Shown here: positions 1 to 6,074 of the stretch, in pieces
Layout of the letters: each line of letters opens with the position of its first letter
Position numbering within the stretch: position 1 is the first letter of the stretch
DNA from: Photobacterium indicum
Lineage (GTDB): Bacteria; Pseudomonadota; Gammaproteobacteria; Enterobacterales; Vibrionaceae
DNA length: 64,000 nt
Reading direction: 5' to 3'
NCBI RefSeq assembly: GCF_003026215.1
Contig: NZ_PYOC01000005.1
Span: 248,001 to 312,000 of the forward strand
Notes under the pieces: generated by a model
Database searches by the model: none
Told to the model about the DNA's origin: nothing
Seen by the model: only the letters and a program-made list of their open reading frames with translations
Program-made: the position numbers and the translations under genes

Positions 1-165
1 TGTTAGAGCGGGTAAACCAACAGCTGTAATAAGAAATCCAACCATCGCAGGAAGAAGGTTTGTGCCAGCTTCTAGACCTAAAGAAGGTGGGAAAATGAGA
101 TTTCCAGCGCCAAGAAAAAGGGCGAACGTCATTAAACCAATGGCAAGTAAGTCGTGTGTTTTCAA
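1..165 (-). CDS. brnQ: BrnQ branched-chain amino acid carrier, 5' end only (runs off window)
   Basis: This is the first 55 codons of an inner-membrane Na+-coupled carrier for Ile, Leu and Val. The visible N-terminus reads [20 protein letters not shown] and continues NLIFPP, the signature of BrnQ (LIVCS family) transmembrane segment 1, and it matches the complete paralogue at 650-1945 nearly residue for residue. The start is probably the TTG at 165-163, preceded by AGGACA; the paralogue also begins with TTG. The rest of the gene lies outside the window. The space upstream holds an Ile/Val/Leu-rich leader ORF and alternative hairpins, so expression is probably controlled by branched-chain amino acid supply. 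The family call rests on the motif and the paralogue. Confidence 0.85.
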   Translation of the reverse strand, partial: MKTHDLLAIGLMTFALFLGAGNLIFPPSLGLEAGTNLLPAMVGFLITAVGLPALT

Positions 166-195
166 TGGACATGTCCTGTATTGTTTCTATTAGGA

Positions 196-272
196 CCGTC
201 AGATAGGCTGAAAAAAGATGAAGGGAAAACTGTATCCTCCGTCAGCCAGGCTGACGGAAGTAACCGCCAGCC
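196..272 (-). promoter_or_regulatory. Candidate attenuator upstream of the truncated brnQ
   Basis: Read on the minus strand there are four mutually complementary modules: GGCTGGCGG (272-264), CCGTCAGCC (257-249), GGCTGACGG (247-239) and CTGACGG (202-196). The second can pair with the first or with the third (nine bases each), so the two hairpins exclude each other. The stop codon of the leader ORF (274-272) touches the first module, so a ribosome that finishes the leader would cover it and favour the second-third hairpin, while one stalled in the Ile/Val codons would favour the first-second hairpin. No uninterrupted U tract follows directly (TTTT comes about 9 nt later), so the effect could be weak termination, Rho access or translation control. 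Confidence 0.65.
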
Positions 273-382
273 TAGTTAATAATAACCAGAATAATGGCGA
301 TGATAATGTTCGTTGCACGCAATACAGCACGATTTAGTACTTTCATTGAAGTCATAAATTGTTGGGCTGTATGAGAAAGCAT
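272..382 (-). CDS. Branched-chain amino acid leader peptide of brnQ
   Basis: A 36-codon ORF whose C-terminal part reads ATNIIIAIILVIIN, with eight Ile plus Leu and Val in the last 12 codons before TAG. The ATG at 382 has TAGG seven bases upstream; an internal in-frame ATG at 355 would give 27 residues but lacks a Shine-Dalgarno. It ends just where complementary hairpin modules begin, and brnQ follows about 105 bp downstream. This is the layout of the classical ilv leader peptides: when Ile/Val/Leu-tRNA is scarce the ribosome stalls and the RNA refolds. The peptide itself probably has no function. Inference from sequence and layout; the composition is very unlikely by chance. Confidence 0.75.
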   Translation of the reverse strand: MLSHTAQQFMTSMKVLNRAVLRATNIIIAIILVIIN

Positions 383-489
383 AATTAAACCTAGTCGTTT
401 ATATTGGCAACGTATTCAACTTATAAGTTTTAAGCTGAAATGTAAATGCTTTTTAACGTATTAATTCTATTTTAGAATAATTGTTAGTA

Positions 490-544
490 TTAAGTACTAC
501 TCATGCAGGCCTACATGCTGCTTAAGTACTAAGTACTAAGTACC
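490..544. repeat. AAGTACT heptamer repeats
   Basis: TTAAGTACT occurs at 490-498 and again at 522-530, followed directly by AAGTACT (531-537) and AAGTACC (538-544). Between the two TTAAGTACT copies is a segment with CATGCAGG/CTACATG symmetry. The AGTACT core is itself palindromic. It lies between the terminator-like hairpin of the complete brnQ and the leader of the truncated brnQ, so it may be a protein-binding array upstream of the leader promoter. Function unknown. Confidence 0.5.
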
Positions 545-584
545 AATATGTTTGATGATGCGTAGAACGTAAGTTAAGTTGAAG

Positions 585-624
585 AAGATGGCAGCTAGCT
601 TATGAGTAAACTGGCTGCCATCTT
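585..624 (-). terminator. Hairpin downstream of brnQ
   Basis: A 14-bp stem (AAGATGGCAGCTAG with CTGGCTGCCATCTT, one G-U pair) closes a 12-nt loop 25 bp after the brnQ stop. On the minus strand it is followed by CTTCAACTT rather than a pure U tract, so it may be a weak terminator or a 3'-end stabiliser. Confidence 0.6.
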
Positions 625-649
625 GTTATGCGATGTGTCTAGATGAGCT

Positions 650-1945
650 TTATGCGGGAATCATTTTTTCAGTGCGAAATGATAGCAACTTAGAAATAAC
701 GATTGTAATGAATACTGGTACTAACCAGCTCATGTGTGCTGAGTAAAATGGTAACCATTTAGTGAGCGGCTCAATAACAGTAAGTGGCAATTTGTCTAAA
801 ATACTTAGGGCATCAATTGTACCAAAAAGGGTTGCTATCAGCACAATTACAGTGTGAGTCGTTGATGGTTTATTGGGGAGCGGCAAAGAAACCGTTGCTA
901 ATATTAAAGCGATAGCAATAGGACATAAGATCAAAATAGCAGGCAAACTTACCTCGATAATTGTTTCTAAGCCGAAGTTAGAAACAATTGCAGTTAATCC
1001 TAAAATAAGCGTCGCACTGATTTTAAAAGGTGTACGGTAAGTGTTTTTATAATACTGGGCATTTGCATTGGTTAAACCAATCGTGGTTGTTAAACATGCC
1101 ATTAACGTGATGGCGGCAAGTAATACTTGCCCTGCTTGTCCAAATTCACCTGCTGCGTAACGGGTTAATATTTCACCGCCGTTTAATGCATTGGGTGCAA
1201 TATTTGAAGATGTAGCCCCTAAATAGCCCATAGCAAGGTAACAACTAGACATCAGTATTGCATAGATCCCCGCAATCCATCTGCTGTATTTTGCAATGGC
1301 CTTAGTCGATGTAACCCCTTTACTTTTAATGGCTTGAATGATCACCCAGCCAAATGCAACCGCAGCGATAGCATCTAATGTCATGTAACCTTGAATTAGT
1401 CCATTAACGGTTGGGGCTTGTTTATATATATCTGTTGCAGGGCTTGTTGAGCCAAGGGGGTTAATAATGGCAGCAATAATGAGTAATGCCAGCATGCTAA
1501 TGAGTGCTGGTGTCATCACTTTTCCAATGTAATCGACTAAACGGCCCGGTTTTAATGCTAATAGCAATGTAAGTGCGCAGAAGCTAATAGAGAAAATAAA
1601 GAGATAGTTATCATTTACAAAAGGTTTTATCCCCATCTCATAGGCGACAGTAACAGCTCTAGGCAATACGAAAGCAGGCCCTAACGTTGTCAGAACTAAA
1701 ATCCAAAATGAACGATCCATCCACTTGGGTAAGCTAGAGGTAAGTTTATCTGCTGATGATAAACGGCCAAGTACAATAATTGTAAGAGCTGGTAATCCAA
1801 CAGCGGTTAACAGGAAGCCTGCTATGGCAAGTAACCAATATTCACCGGCTTGTTGTGCCATTAGTGGCGGGAAAATGAGATTTCCAGCACCAAGAAAAAG
1901 TGCAAAGGTCATAAACCCGATGGCGATAAGATCTTTTTTATTCAA
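650..1945 (-). CDS. brnQ: BrnQ branched-chain amino acid:Na+ symporter
   Basis: A complete 431-residue inner-membrane carrier of the LIVCS family, which takes up Leu, Ile and Val with Na+. Seen: an N-terminus with [20 protein letters not shown], about 12 hydrophobic segments across the whole length, and family-typical length (E. coli BrnQ is 439 residues). The start is TTG at 1945-1943 with AAAGG upstream; the neighbouring paralogue uses TTG too. It is the upstream member of a tandem minus-strand pair with the truncated copy at 1-165. Each copy has its own leader ORF and hairpins, so they are separately regulated rather than one operon. Here the leader is Val-rich, which suggests a response to valine supply (inference). 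Confidence 0.93.
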   Translation of the reverse strand: MNKKDLIAIGFMTFALFLGAGNLIFPPLMAQQAGEYWLLAIAGFLLTAVGLPALTIIVLGRLSSADKLTSSLPKWMDRSFWILVLTTLGPAFVLPRAVTVAYEMGIKPFVNDNYLFIFSISFCALTLLLALKPGRLVDYIGKVMTPALISMLALLIIAAIINPLGSTSPATDIYKQAPTVNGLIQGYMTLDAIAAVAFGWVIIQAIKSKGVTSTKAIAKYSRWIAGIYAILMSSCYLAMGYLGATSSNIAPNALNGGEILTRYAAGEFGQAGQVLLAAITLMACLTTTIGLTNANAQYYKNTYRTPFKISATLILGLTAIVSNFGLETIIEVSLPAILILCPIAIALILATVSLPLPNKPSTTHTVIVLIATLFGTIDALSILDKLPLTVIEPLTKWLPFYSAHMSWLVPVFITIVISKLLSFRTEKMIPA

Positions 1946-1968
1946 TTGACTAAACCTTTATGGTTGTT

Positions 1969-2046
1969 GTCAGCTGAGCTAGAGGATATGGAAAAGAGGT
2001 AATCGGTATCCGCCAGCTAAGCTGACGAAATACATTATCTGTCAGC
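1969..2046 (-). promoter_or_regulatory. Candidate attenuator upstream of the complete brnQ
   Basis: On the minus strand GCTGAC (2046-2041), CGTCAGC (2027-2021), GCTGGCG (2017-2011) and GCTGAC (1974-1969) follow one another. The second can pair with the first (6 bp, long loop) or with the third (7 bp including one G-U, 3-nt loop). The leader stop codon at 2044-2042 lies inside the first module, the same geometry as in the other brnQ leader. There is no U tract after the third module. Confidence 0.55.
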
Positions 2047-2122
2047 GTAAGTGTGTGACTACGACGACGACAGAGACGACAGAAAGAATGGAATGAGATA
2101 CTGAAGGTAAGTATCTTTCCAT
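2042..2122 (-). CDS. Valine-rich leader peptide of brnQ
   Basis: A 26-codon ORF reading MERYLPSVSHSILSVVSVVV and ending VVTHLR. Eight of 26 residues are Val, seven of them within eight codons, mostly GTC. The stop codon overlaps the first of several complementary hairpin modules and brnQ begins about 97 bp further on. The codon run plus alternative hairpins is the hallmark of translation-coupled attenuation, here expected to sense charged tRNA-Val. I see no good Shine-Dalgarno before the ATG, which is the weak point. An overlapping 61-codon frame starting at a TTG nearby is the likely shadow. Confidence 0.68.
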   Translation of the reverse strand: MERYLPSVSHSILSVVSVVVVVTHLR

Positions 2123-2253
2123 GTTGCGCGTACAAATTGTATGTTTAAGAGAATACGGCATTATTCATTTCTGTGTGAAAGTTGATAGACTTTAAACTAA
2201 TGGGATATTCCGCCATTGTAAAGTCTTAATTTGGGGTTTTTAATTATGAATGG

Positions 2254-2272
2254 CCACTTCATGTGGTTTTTT
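2254..2272 (+). terminator. Small hairpin with T tract
   Basis: CCAC-ttcat-GTGG followed by TTTTTT. No plus-strand gene lies directly upstream, so this could be the end of a short untranslated transcript or chance in AT-rich DNA. Confidence 0.3.
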
Positions 2273-2324
2273 ATATGGATACAATGAATCAGGCAGTCAA
2301 TATTTCTGCCTGATTATCTCCCTA

Positions 2325-2497
2325 TATACCCAAGTTGCCTCAAGATGCTCGTTTCAGCGAGAATTTGTTGGGCTCTAGGCAAGGCACTTATTTATAGACC
2401 TAGTCGTTCTACGTTGAAAATAAGTAACACCGCATAGAGCCCAACAAAACTCGCTGAGATCACTCTGAATCCTGCATTTTGAGGTAGCTTGGGTATA
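2325..2497. repeat. Full-length dispersed palindromic element, copy A
   Basis: A 173-bp element bounded by tatacccaagttgcctcaag and its inverted form ending ttgaggtagcttgggtata. Internal parts (gctcgtttcagcgagaat, gttgggctctaggcaaggca and gagcccaacaaaactcgctg) are also mutually complementary, so the whole unit folds on itself. A second long copy lies at 48220-48385 and shorter versions or remnants elsewhere in the window. No ORF inside; it resembles a non-autonomous, MITE-like element. Confidence 0.85.
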
Positions 2498-2542
2498 GAT
2501 AAGTCACAGAGCATTGACTTACCTTGAAGGGGAGTATCAAAC

Positions 2543-3226
2543 TTAGGCTGCTTGTTTGTGAAGCAGTGCTTGTAATTCACCTAAAGAACTAACTTGATAA
2601 TGAGGGGTAATGTTCTCTGGTGTTTCGTTTCCATCAACATTTAGCCAACACGTATCAAAGCCTGCATTTAACCCCCCTAAAATATCAGAATGCGGGTTAT
2701 CACCCACCATAAGCACATGCTGTTTTTCAGGTTGCCCCATATGTTCTAACGCATGTTCAAAAATCCCAACATGTGGCTTAGCAATACCGACTTGCTCAGA
2801 GATAATAAGTGGCGAGAAGTACTCTTTGAACCCAGTGCGTTCAAGGCGTATTTCTTGTAGTTCAGTAAAGCCATTAGTGATTATGCCCATACCCACTTTA
2901 CCGTGTAGTGATGCAAGTAGCTCTTTAGCACCAGGTAGTGGGGCACAAATATCCGCCATTGCCGTTAAAAAAGCACTGTTTAATGTTTGAGTCGTCACCT
3001 CTAGTTTTTTGGCCCAGCCTTCAAAGCGGATATTCTGAAGTTGTTCTGCTGAAATTATTCCATCTTGATAGTCAACCCAAAGCGGTTTGTTTGTTGTTTG
3101 GTAAACGCCGTAATCATGTGAAGTGAAATCGACACTAAAGCGTGAAAACATCAGTTGCAAGCCTTTGAAGGCATCAAAGTGGAATAATGTTTCATCCGCA
3201 TCGAACAGGATCCATTTGTACTTCAT
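2543..3226 (-). CDS. yjjG: Pyrimidine 5'-nucleotidase YjjG (HAD family)
   Basis: A cytosolic HAD phosphatase of 227 residues that dephosphorylates pyrimidine nucleoside monophosphates, including damaged or analogue forms. HAD motif I is FDADETL (residues 8-14, nucleophile and acid Asp), motif II IITNGF, the motif III lysine lies in GIAKPH, and motif IV is VMVGDNPHSDILGG. The sequence NKPLWVDYQDGIISAEQLQ is nearly that of E. coli YjjG and length matches. It stands alone between a repeat copy and a repeat remnant. No obvious regulation. Confidence 0.92.
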   Translation of the reverse strand: MKYKWILFDADETLFHFDAFKGLQLMFSRFSVDFTSHDYGVYQTTNKPLWVDYQDGIISAEQLQNIRFEGWAKKLEVTTQTLNSAFLTAMADICAPLPGAKELLASLHGKVGMGIITNGFTELQEIRLERTGFKEYFSPLIISEQVGIAKPHVGIFEHALEHMGQPEKQHVLMVGDNPHSDILGGLNAGFDTCWLNVDGNETPENITPHYQVSSLGELQALLHKQAA

Positions 3227-3255
3227 TTATCTCTCCATTAGGCAATTTTTACATA

Positions 3256-3314
3256 TATACCCAAGTTACCTTAAGTGCTCGCGAGTTTACCATGAGTTCT
3301 GCATCTAGAGGTTA
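3256..3314. repeat. Remnant of the dispersed palindromic element
   Basis: tatacccaagttaccttaag at 3256 continues as ctcgcgagtttaccatgag and decays towards ctgcatctagaggttat. It keeps the left terminus and a degraded right part. Confidence 0.6.
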
Positions 3315-3484
3315 TTTAAGGAATATGGATATTAACAATCTACTTATTATGAGTCAGTGGTAATTTCTTGCTGTTAAATGTTGTTTTTTTGTTAAAGTAA
3401 CTATACTTCAGTGTAGGAAATGAAAGACAAGAAAAAATACACACAAATGTGGATAAACCCATTTAGCATCATGGAGTATAATAA

Positions 3485-4537
3485 ATGGTTGAAGACATAA
3501 AATTTTATGAGCCAGAAGATAATCACGGTTTTTTATCCAACTTTGCTTTAAGTCCTATAACACTGAGTGATGTGGTATGGCCGAGTAGTGAACATTATTA
3601 TCAAGCTCAAAAATTTACAGATCTAAGTATTCAAAATAAAATATTAAATGCAAAAACACCGGATGAGGCTTTTAAAATTAGTCGTGATTTTGCTGAACAA
3701 GAAAAAGATGATTGGATGGAAGTTCGTGGTGCTGTAATGCGATTCATTGTATTCGAAAAATTTCGTCAGAATACATATTTTACGCACCTATTAGTCAGTA
3801 CTGGTGATCATGTTCTTAAAGAGCACTCGCATAAAGATGATTACTGGGGAGACGGTGGCGACGGAAGTGGCAGAAATGAGTTAGGTAAAATTCTCATGGA
3901 TGTTCGAGAGTATTTTGCTAAAAAAGAACCTTTTAACCTTGTTCATTTTGTTGATAGTGCAAAGCTGCCTACTCAGTGGGGCACATTTCAAATGTATGGC
4001 TTCATTGAGGTGAAGACGGGGAAAGAACATCTTGCCCTTGTTTATGGTCAACCAACCTCAGGTGAGCCTACTCTTATCCGCTTACATTCTGAATGTCTAA
4101 CAGGCGATGCATTATTTAGTCAACGTTGTGATTGTGGTTTTCAACTAGCTCGCGCAATGGAGAATATCGTTAAGAAAGGATCTGGGGTCCTATTATATTT
4201 GAAGCAAGAAGGGCGAGGCATCGGTTTAATTAATAAGATTCGCGCTTATCACCTGCAAGACGAAGGAGCAGATACAGTAGAAGCTAACGAAAGGTTAGGC
4301 TTTGCAGCTGATATGCGTGATTATGCCTTCTGTAGAGGAATGCTAAGTTTTCTTAATATTGAATCAGTTAGTTTAATGACAAATAATCCACGTAAGATTA
4401 ATGCACTGACTGATAACGGTATTAATGTTGTTGAACGTGTCACCTTGCAAGAAGGTAATAACCCTTTTAATGAAGGTTACCTTAAAACAAAATCAGCCAA
4501 ACTAGGCCATATGTTTGATGCGGAATTTATTAAGTAA
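3485..4537 (+). CDS. ribA: NADAR (COG3236) domain fused to GTP cyclohydrolase II (RibA)
   Basis: A 350-residue fusion. Residues 1-145 are a NADAR/YbiA-like domain ([43 protein letters not shown]). Residues 150-345 are GTP cyclohydrolase II: zinc ligands in [20 protein letters not shown] and the loop [10 protein letters not shown]. RibA opens GTP to the first riboflavin intermediate with release of formate and pyrophosphate. COG3236 domains hydrolyse the N-glycosidic bond of the first, reactive riboflavin intermediates, so the fusion couples making and disposing of an unstable compound. Such fusions are known in Vibrio. The start has GGAG seven bases upstream. No other rib gene is near, so this is a stand-alone, probably second, RibA. 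Confidence 0.92.
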   Translation: MVEDIKFYEPEDNHGFLSNFALSPITLSDVVWPSSEHYYQAQKFTDLSIQNKILNAKTPDEAFKISRDFAEQEKDDWMEVRGAVMRFIVFEKFRQNTYFTHLLVSTGDHVLKEHSHKDDYWGDGGDGSGRNELGKILMDVREYFAKKEPFNLVHFVDSAKLPTQWGTFQMYGFIEVKTGKEHLALVYGQPTSGEPTLIRLHSECLTGDALFSQRCDCGFQLARAMENIVKKGSGVLLYLKQEGRGIGLINKIRAYHLQDEGADTVEANERLGFAADMRDYAFCRGMLSFLNIESVSLMTNNPRKINALTDNGINVVERVTLQEGNNPFNEGYLKTKSAKLGHMFDAEFIK

Positions 4538-4556
4538 CTAAGATCTGTTTTTAGTT

Positions 4557-4592
4557 AACGACATAGAATGTATGCATACATTCTATGTCGTT
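4557..4592. repeat. Perfect 36-bp palindrome
   Basis: AACGACATAGAATGTATG followed immediately by its exact reverse complement CATACATTCTATGTCGTT, 19 bp after the ribA stop. With no spacer it would form an 18-bp arm cruciform or a very stable RNA hairpin. Only TTGCTTT follows, so it is not a canonical terminator; a conventional one lies 80 bp further on. Confidence 0.8.
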
Positions 4593-4670
4593 GCTTTACC
4601 TTACTACCTGATTAGCACGGCTAGATGGAAAAGCCCGTAACAGTACATTATTTTAGAAAGTAGTATGAGA

Positions 4671-4711
4671 AAGAAGAGCCTTTTGTCGATACAAAGGCTC
4701 TTCTTTTTTTT
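4671..4711 (+). terminator. Rho-independent terminator of the ribA fusion
   Basis: AAGAAGAGCCTTTTGT pairs with ACAAAGGCTCTTCTT around a CGAT loop and is followed by a run of eight T. The A run before the stem could make it work on the minus strand as well. Confidence 0.85.
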
Positions 4712-5030
4712 GTCATTTTTAGTTGTGTTTTAACTCTCGCTGAACTAAGCAGATAATTAATGGGTTTGGTATAAGTAAAAATACGAGTTAATTATTACTT
4801 TGTAATTAAAGAAATAGTGTTTTTTAATCATTTCGGGGAGGAGTGATTAATTAATTTGTTCGTTATTCTTCAAGTTTCGACATTGCATTCAGCGTTAATT
4901 CAGCTATAAAACATTGTTTTTTATATTAAGGTTTGGTTCAGTTTTAAGGTGTAGAGTAGTTGTTATTGAAACGGAGCACAGCAATTTACATATTGCTTTA
5001 ACTTACAATAATAAGACTTAGGAGTTTCCC

Positions 5031-5540
5031 ATGAATAAATTTACAGTAATCTCAACTCTAATTTTGGCTTCTTCAGTGGCTCTTCCGGCGTTCGCTGCAG
5101 ATACTGATTGGTTTGTTGGTGGTGGTGTTGGTTACCAGCAAGACACCATTAAAGGTGACAATGCACAGAATGGTGAAGATGCAACTTACCAATTACGTGG
5201 CGGTGCAATCATTAATGACCATCACCGTGTAATGGGTACATACAGCTACATGGATAAATCATCTCAAAATCTGTTTCTCGCTTCTTATGATTACCTGATT
5301 CCTGTCGCTCAGAAAGTGAATTTATTTGCAGGTGTATCTGCAGGTTTAGCTGATAACAAGATCAGTAATGAAAGTTCTACAGATTTTGTATGGGGTGGCC
5401 AAGTAGGCGCGATGTACGAAATTAATGATAGCTGGTCTACTGATTTGACTTACCGTTATCTTGATCAAGACTACAGCGAGCAAGCAACAAAGCTTGATTA
5501 CTCTCAGCAGGTTGTATGGTCTGTTGACTACAAATTCTAA
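5031..5540 (+). CDS. Small outer-membrane beta-barrel protein
   Basis: A 169-residue exported protein. Residues 1-22 are a signal peptide ending ALPAFA before ADTDW. The mature part shows alternating short beta strands typical of an eight-stranded barrel (WFVGGGVGYQQD, YQLRGGAIIN, HRVMGTYSYMD, VNLFAGVSAGLA, DFVWGGQVGAMYEI, STDLTYRYLDQD) and ends in Phe (SVDYKF), as expected for recognition by the BAM machinery. Related to the OmpA-N/OMP_b-brl group; substrate or partner unknown. AGGAG lies seven bases before the ATG, and the gene has its own terminator. The 490-bp upstream space suggests independent regulation. Confidence 0.82.
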   Translation: MNKFTVISTLILASSVALPAFAADTDWFVGGGVGYQQDTIKGDNAQNGEDATYQLRGGAIINDHHRVMGTYSYMDKSSQNLFLASYDYLIPVAQKVNLFAGVSAGLADNKISNESSTDFVWGGQVGAMYEINDSWSTDLTYRYLDQDYSEQATKLDYSQQVVWSVDYKF

Positions 5541-5584
5541 ATCAACACTAATTGTGTCTGATTAACTAAAAATTTGACGTTGTT

Positions 5585-5620
5585 AAGAAGGGAAAATGGG
5601 CTTTTCCCTTCTTACTTTTT
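5585..5620 (+). terminator. Terminator of the beta-barrel gene
   Basis: AAGAAGGGAAAA and TTTTCCCTTCTT form a perfect 12-bp stem around TGGGC, followed by ACTTTTTTC. Confidence 0.85.
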
Positions 5621-5790
5621 TCTTAGAGCAATAATCTTTCGTTTACATTGCTTTCTACAGCCTTGCCAATACTTCCCTCCTATAGAAAAAGCACCATTTT
5701 TTGTCATATCTGTCTATATTTCACCCAAACAAACCAAGATCACAAAAAAAAGCGCTAATTGGGTTGTTAATGTGATCTATATCTCTATAT

Positions 5791-5912
5791 ACTCCGCATC
5801 CGGTCAGAACCATTGAGTTCCAGCCACCTTAGTTACAAGCTGTCACCACGGAAATGTGAACGACCCACGGAGTTGGACCGGCATGATTTTAGCTTGTTAT
5901 CAAGGTGACTTG
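5791..5912 (+). promoter_or_regulatory. Structured 5' leader of the nucleoside transporter, riboswitch-like
   Basis: The roughly 450 bp between the previous terminator and the transporter contain a GC-richer, foldable stretch. ACTCCG (5791-5796) pairs with CGGAGT (5868-5873) and CCGGTC (5800-5805) with GACCGG (5876-5881); their order makes an H-type pseudoknot. Inside is GAAC-cattga-GTTC (5807-5820). ACCTTAGTTACAAGC (about 5827-5840) is complementary at 12 of 15 positions to GCTTGTTATCAAGGT (5892-5906), and GTCACC (5842-5847) to GGTGAC (5904-5909), giving competing folds. I do not recognise a known riboswitch class. Control by a nucleoside, base or related metabolite is a guess from the downstream gene. 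Confidence 0.5.
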
Positions 5913-6074
5913 TATGTTGTTTTTATTGACGGATAATCTTTTATTTTCTAAGCTCTTTAGCTTAGTTCCTACCTATTTTGCTTTCTTCCTGAAGGCTAAT
6001 GATCCCCAATGGCAACATTCAGTAACACCTTCATTTTTCGACATCTATTTTAAAAAAAGCAGCAGGACGAAATA

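Noticed and set aside
1950..2135. 61-codon minus-strand frame overlapping the Val-rich leader
   Set aside because: It starts at a TTG without ribosome site and has no coherent composition; the 26-codon frame has the meaningful Val run and stop position.
5761..5790. Possible CRP half site TGTGATCTATATC before the nucleoside transporter leader
   Set aside because: Only one half matches the consensus, so a CRP site cannot be claimed although cyclic AMP control of nucleoside uptake is common.
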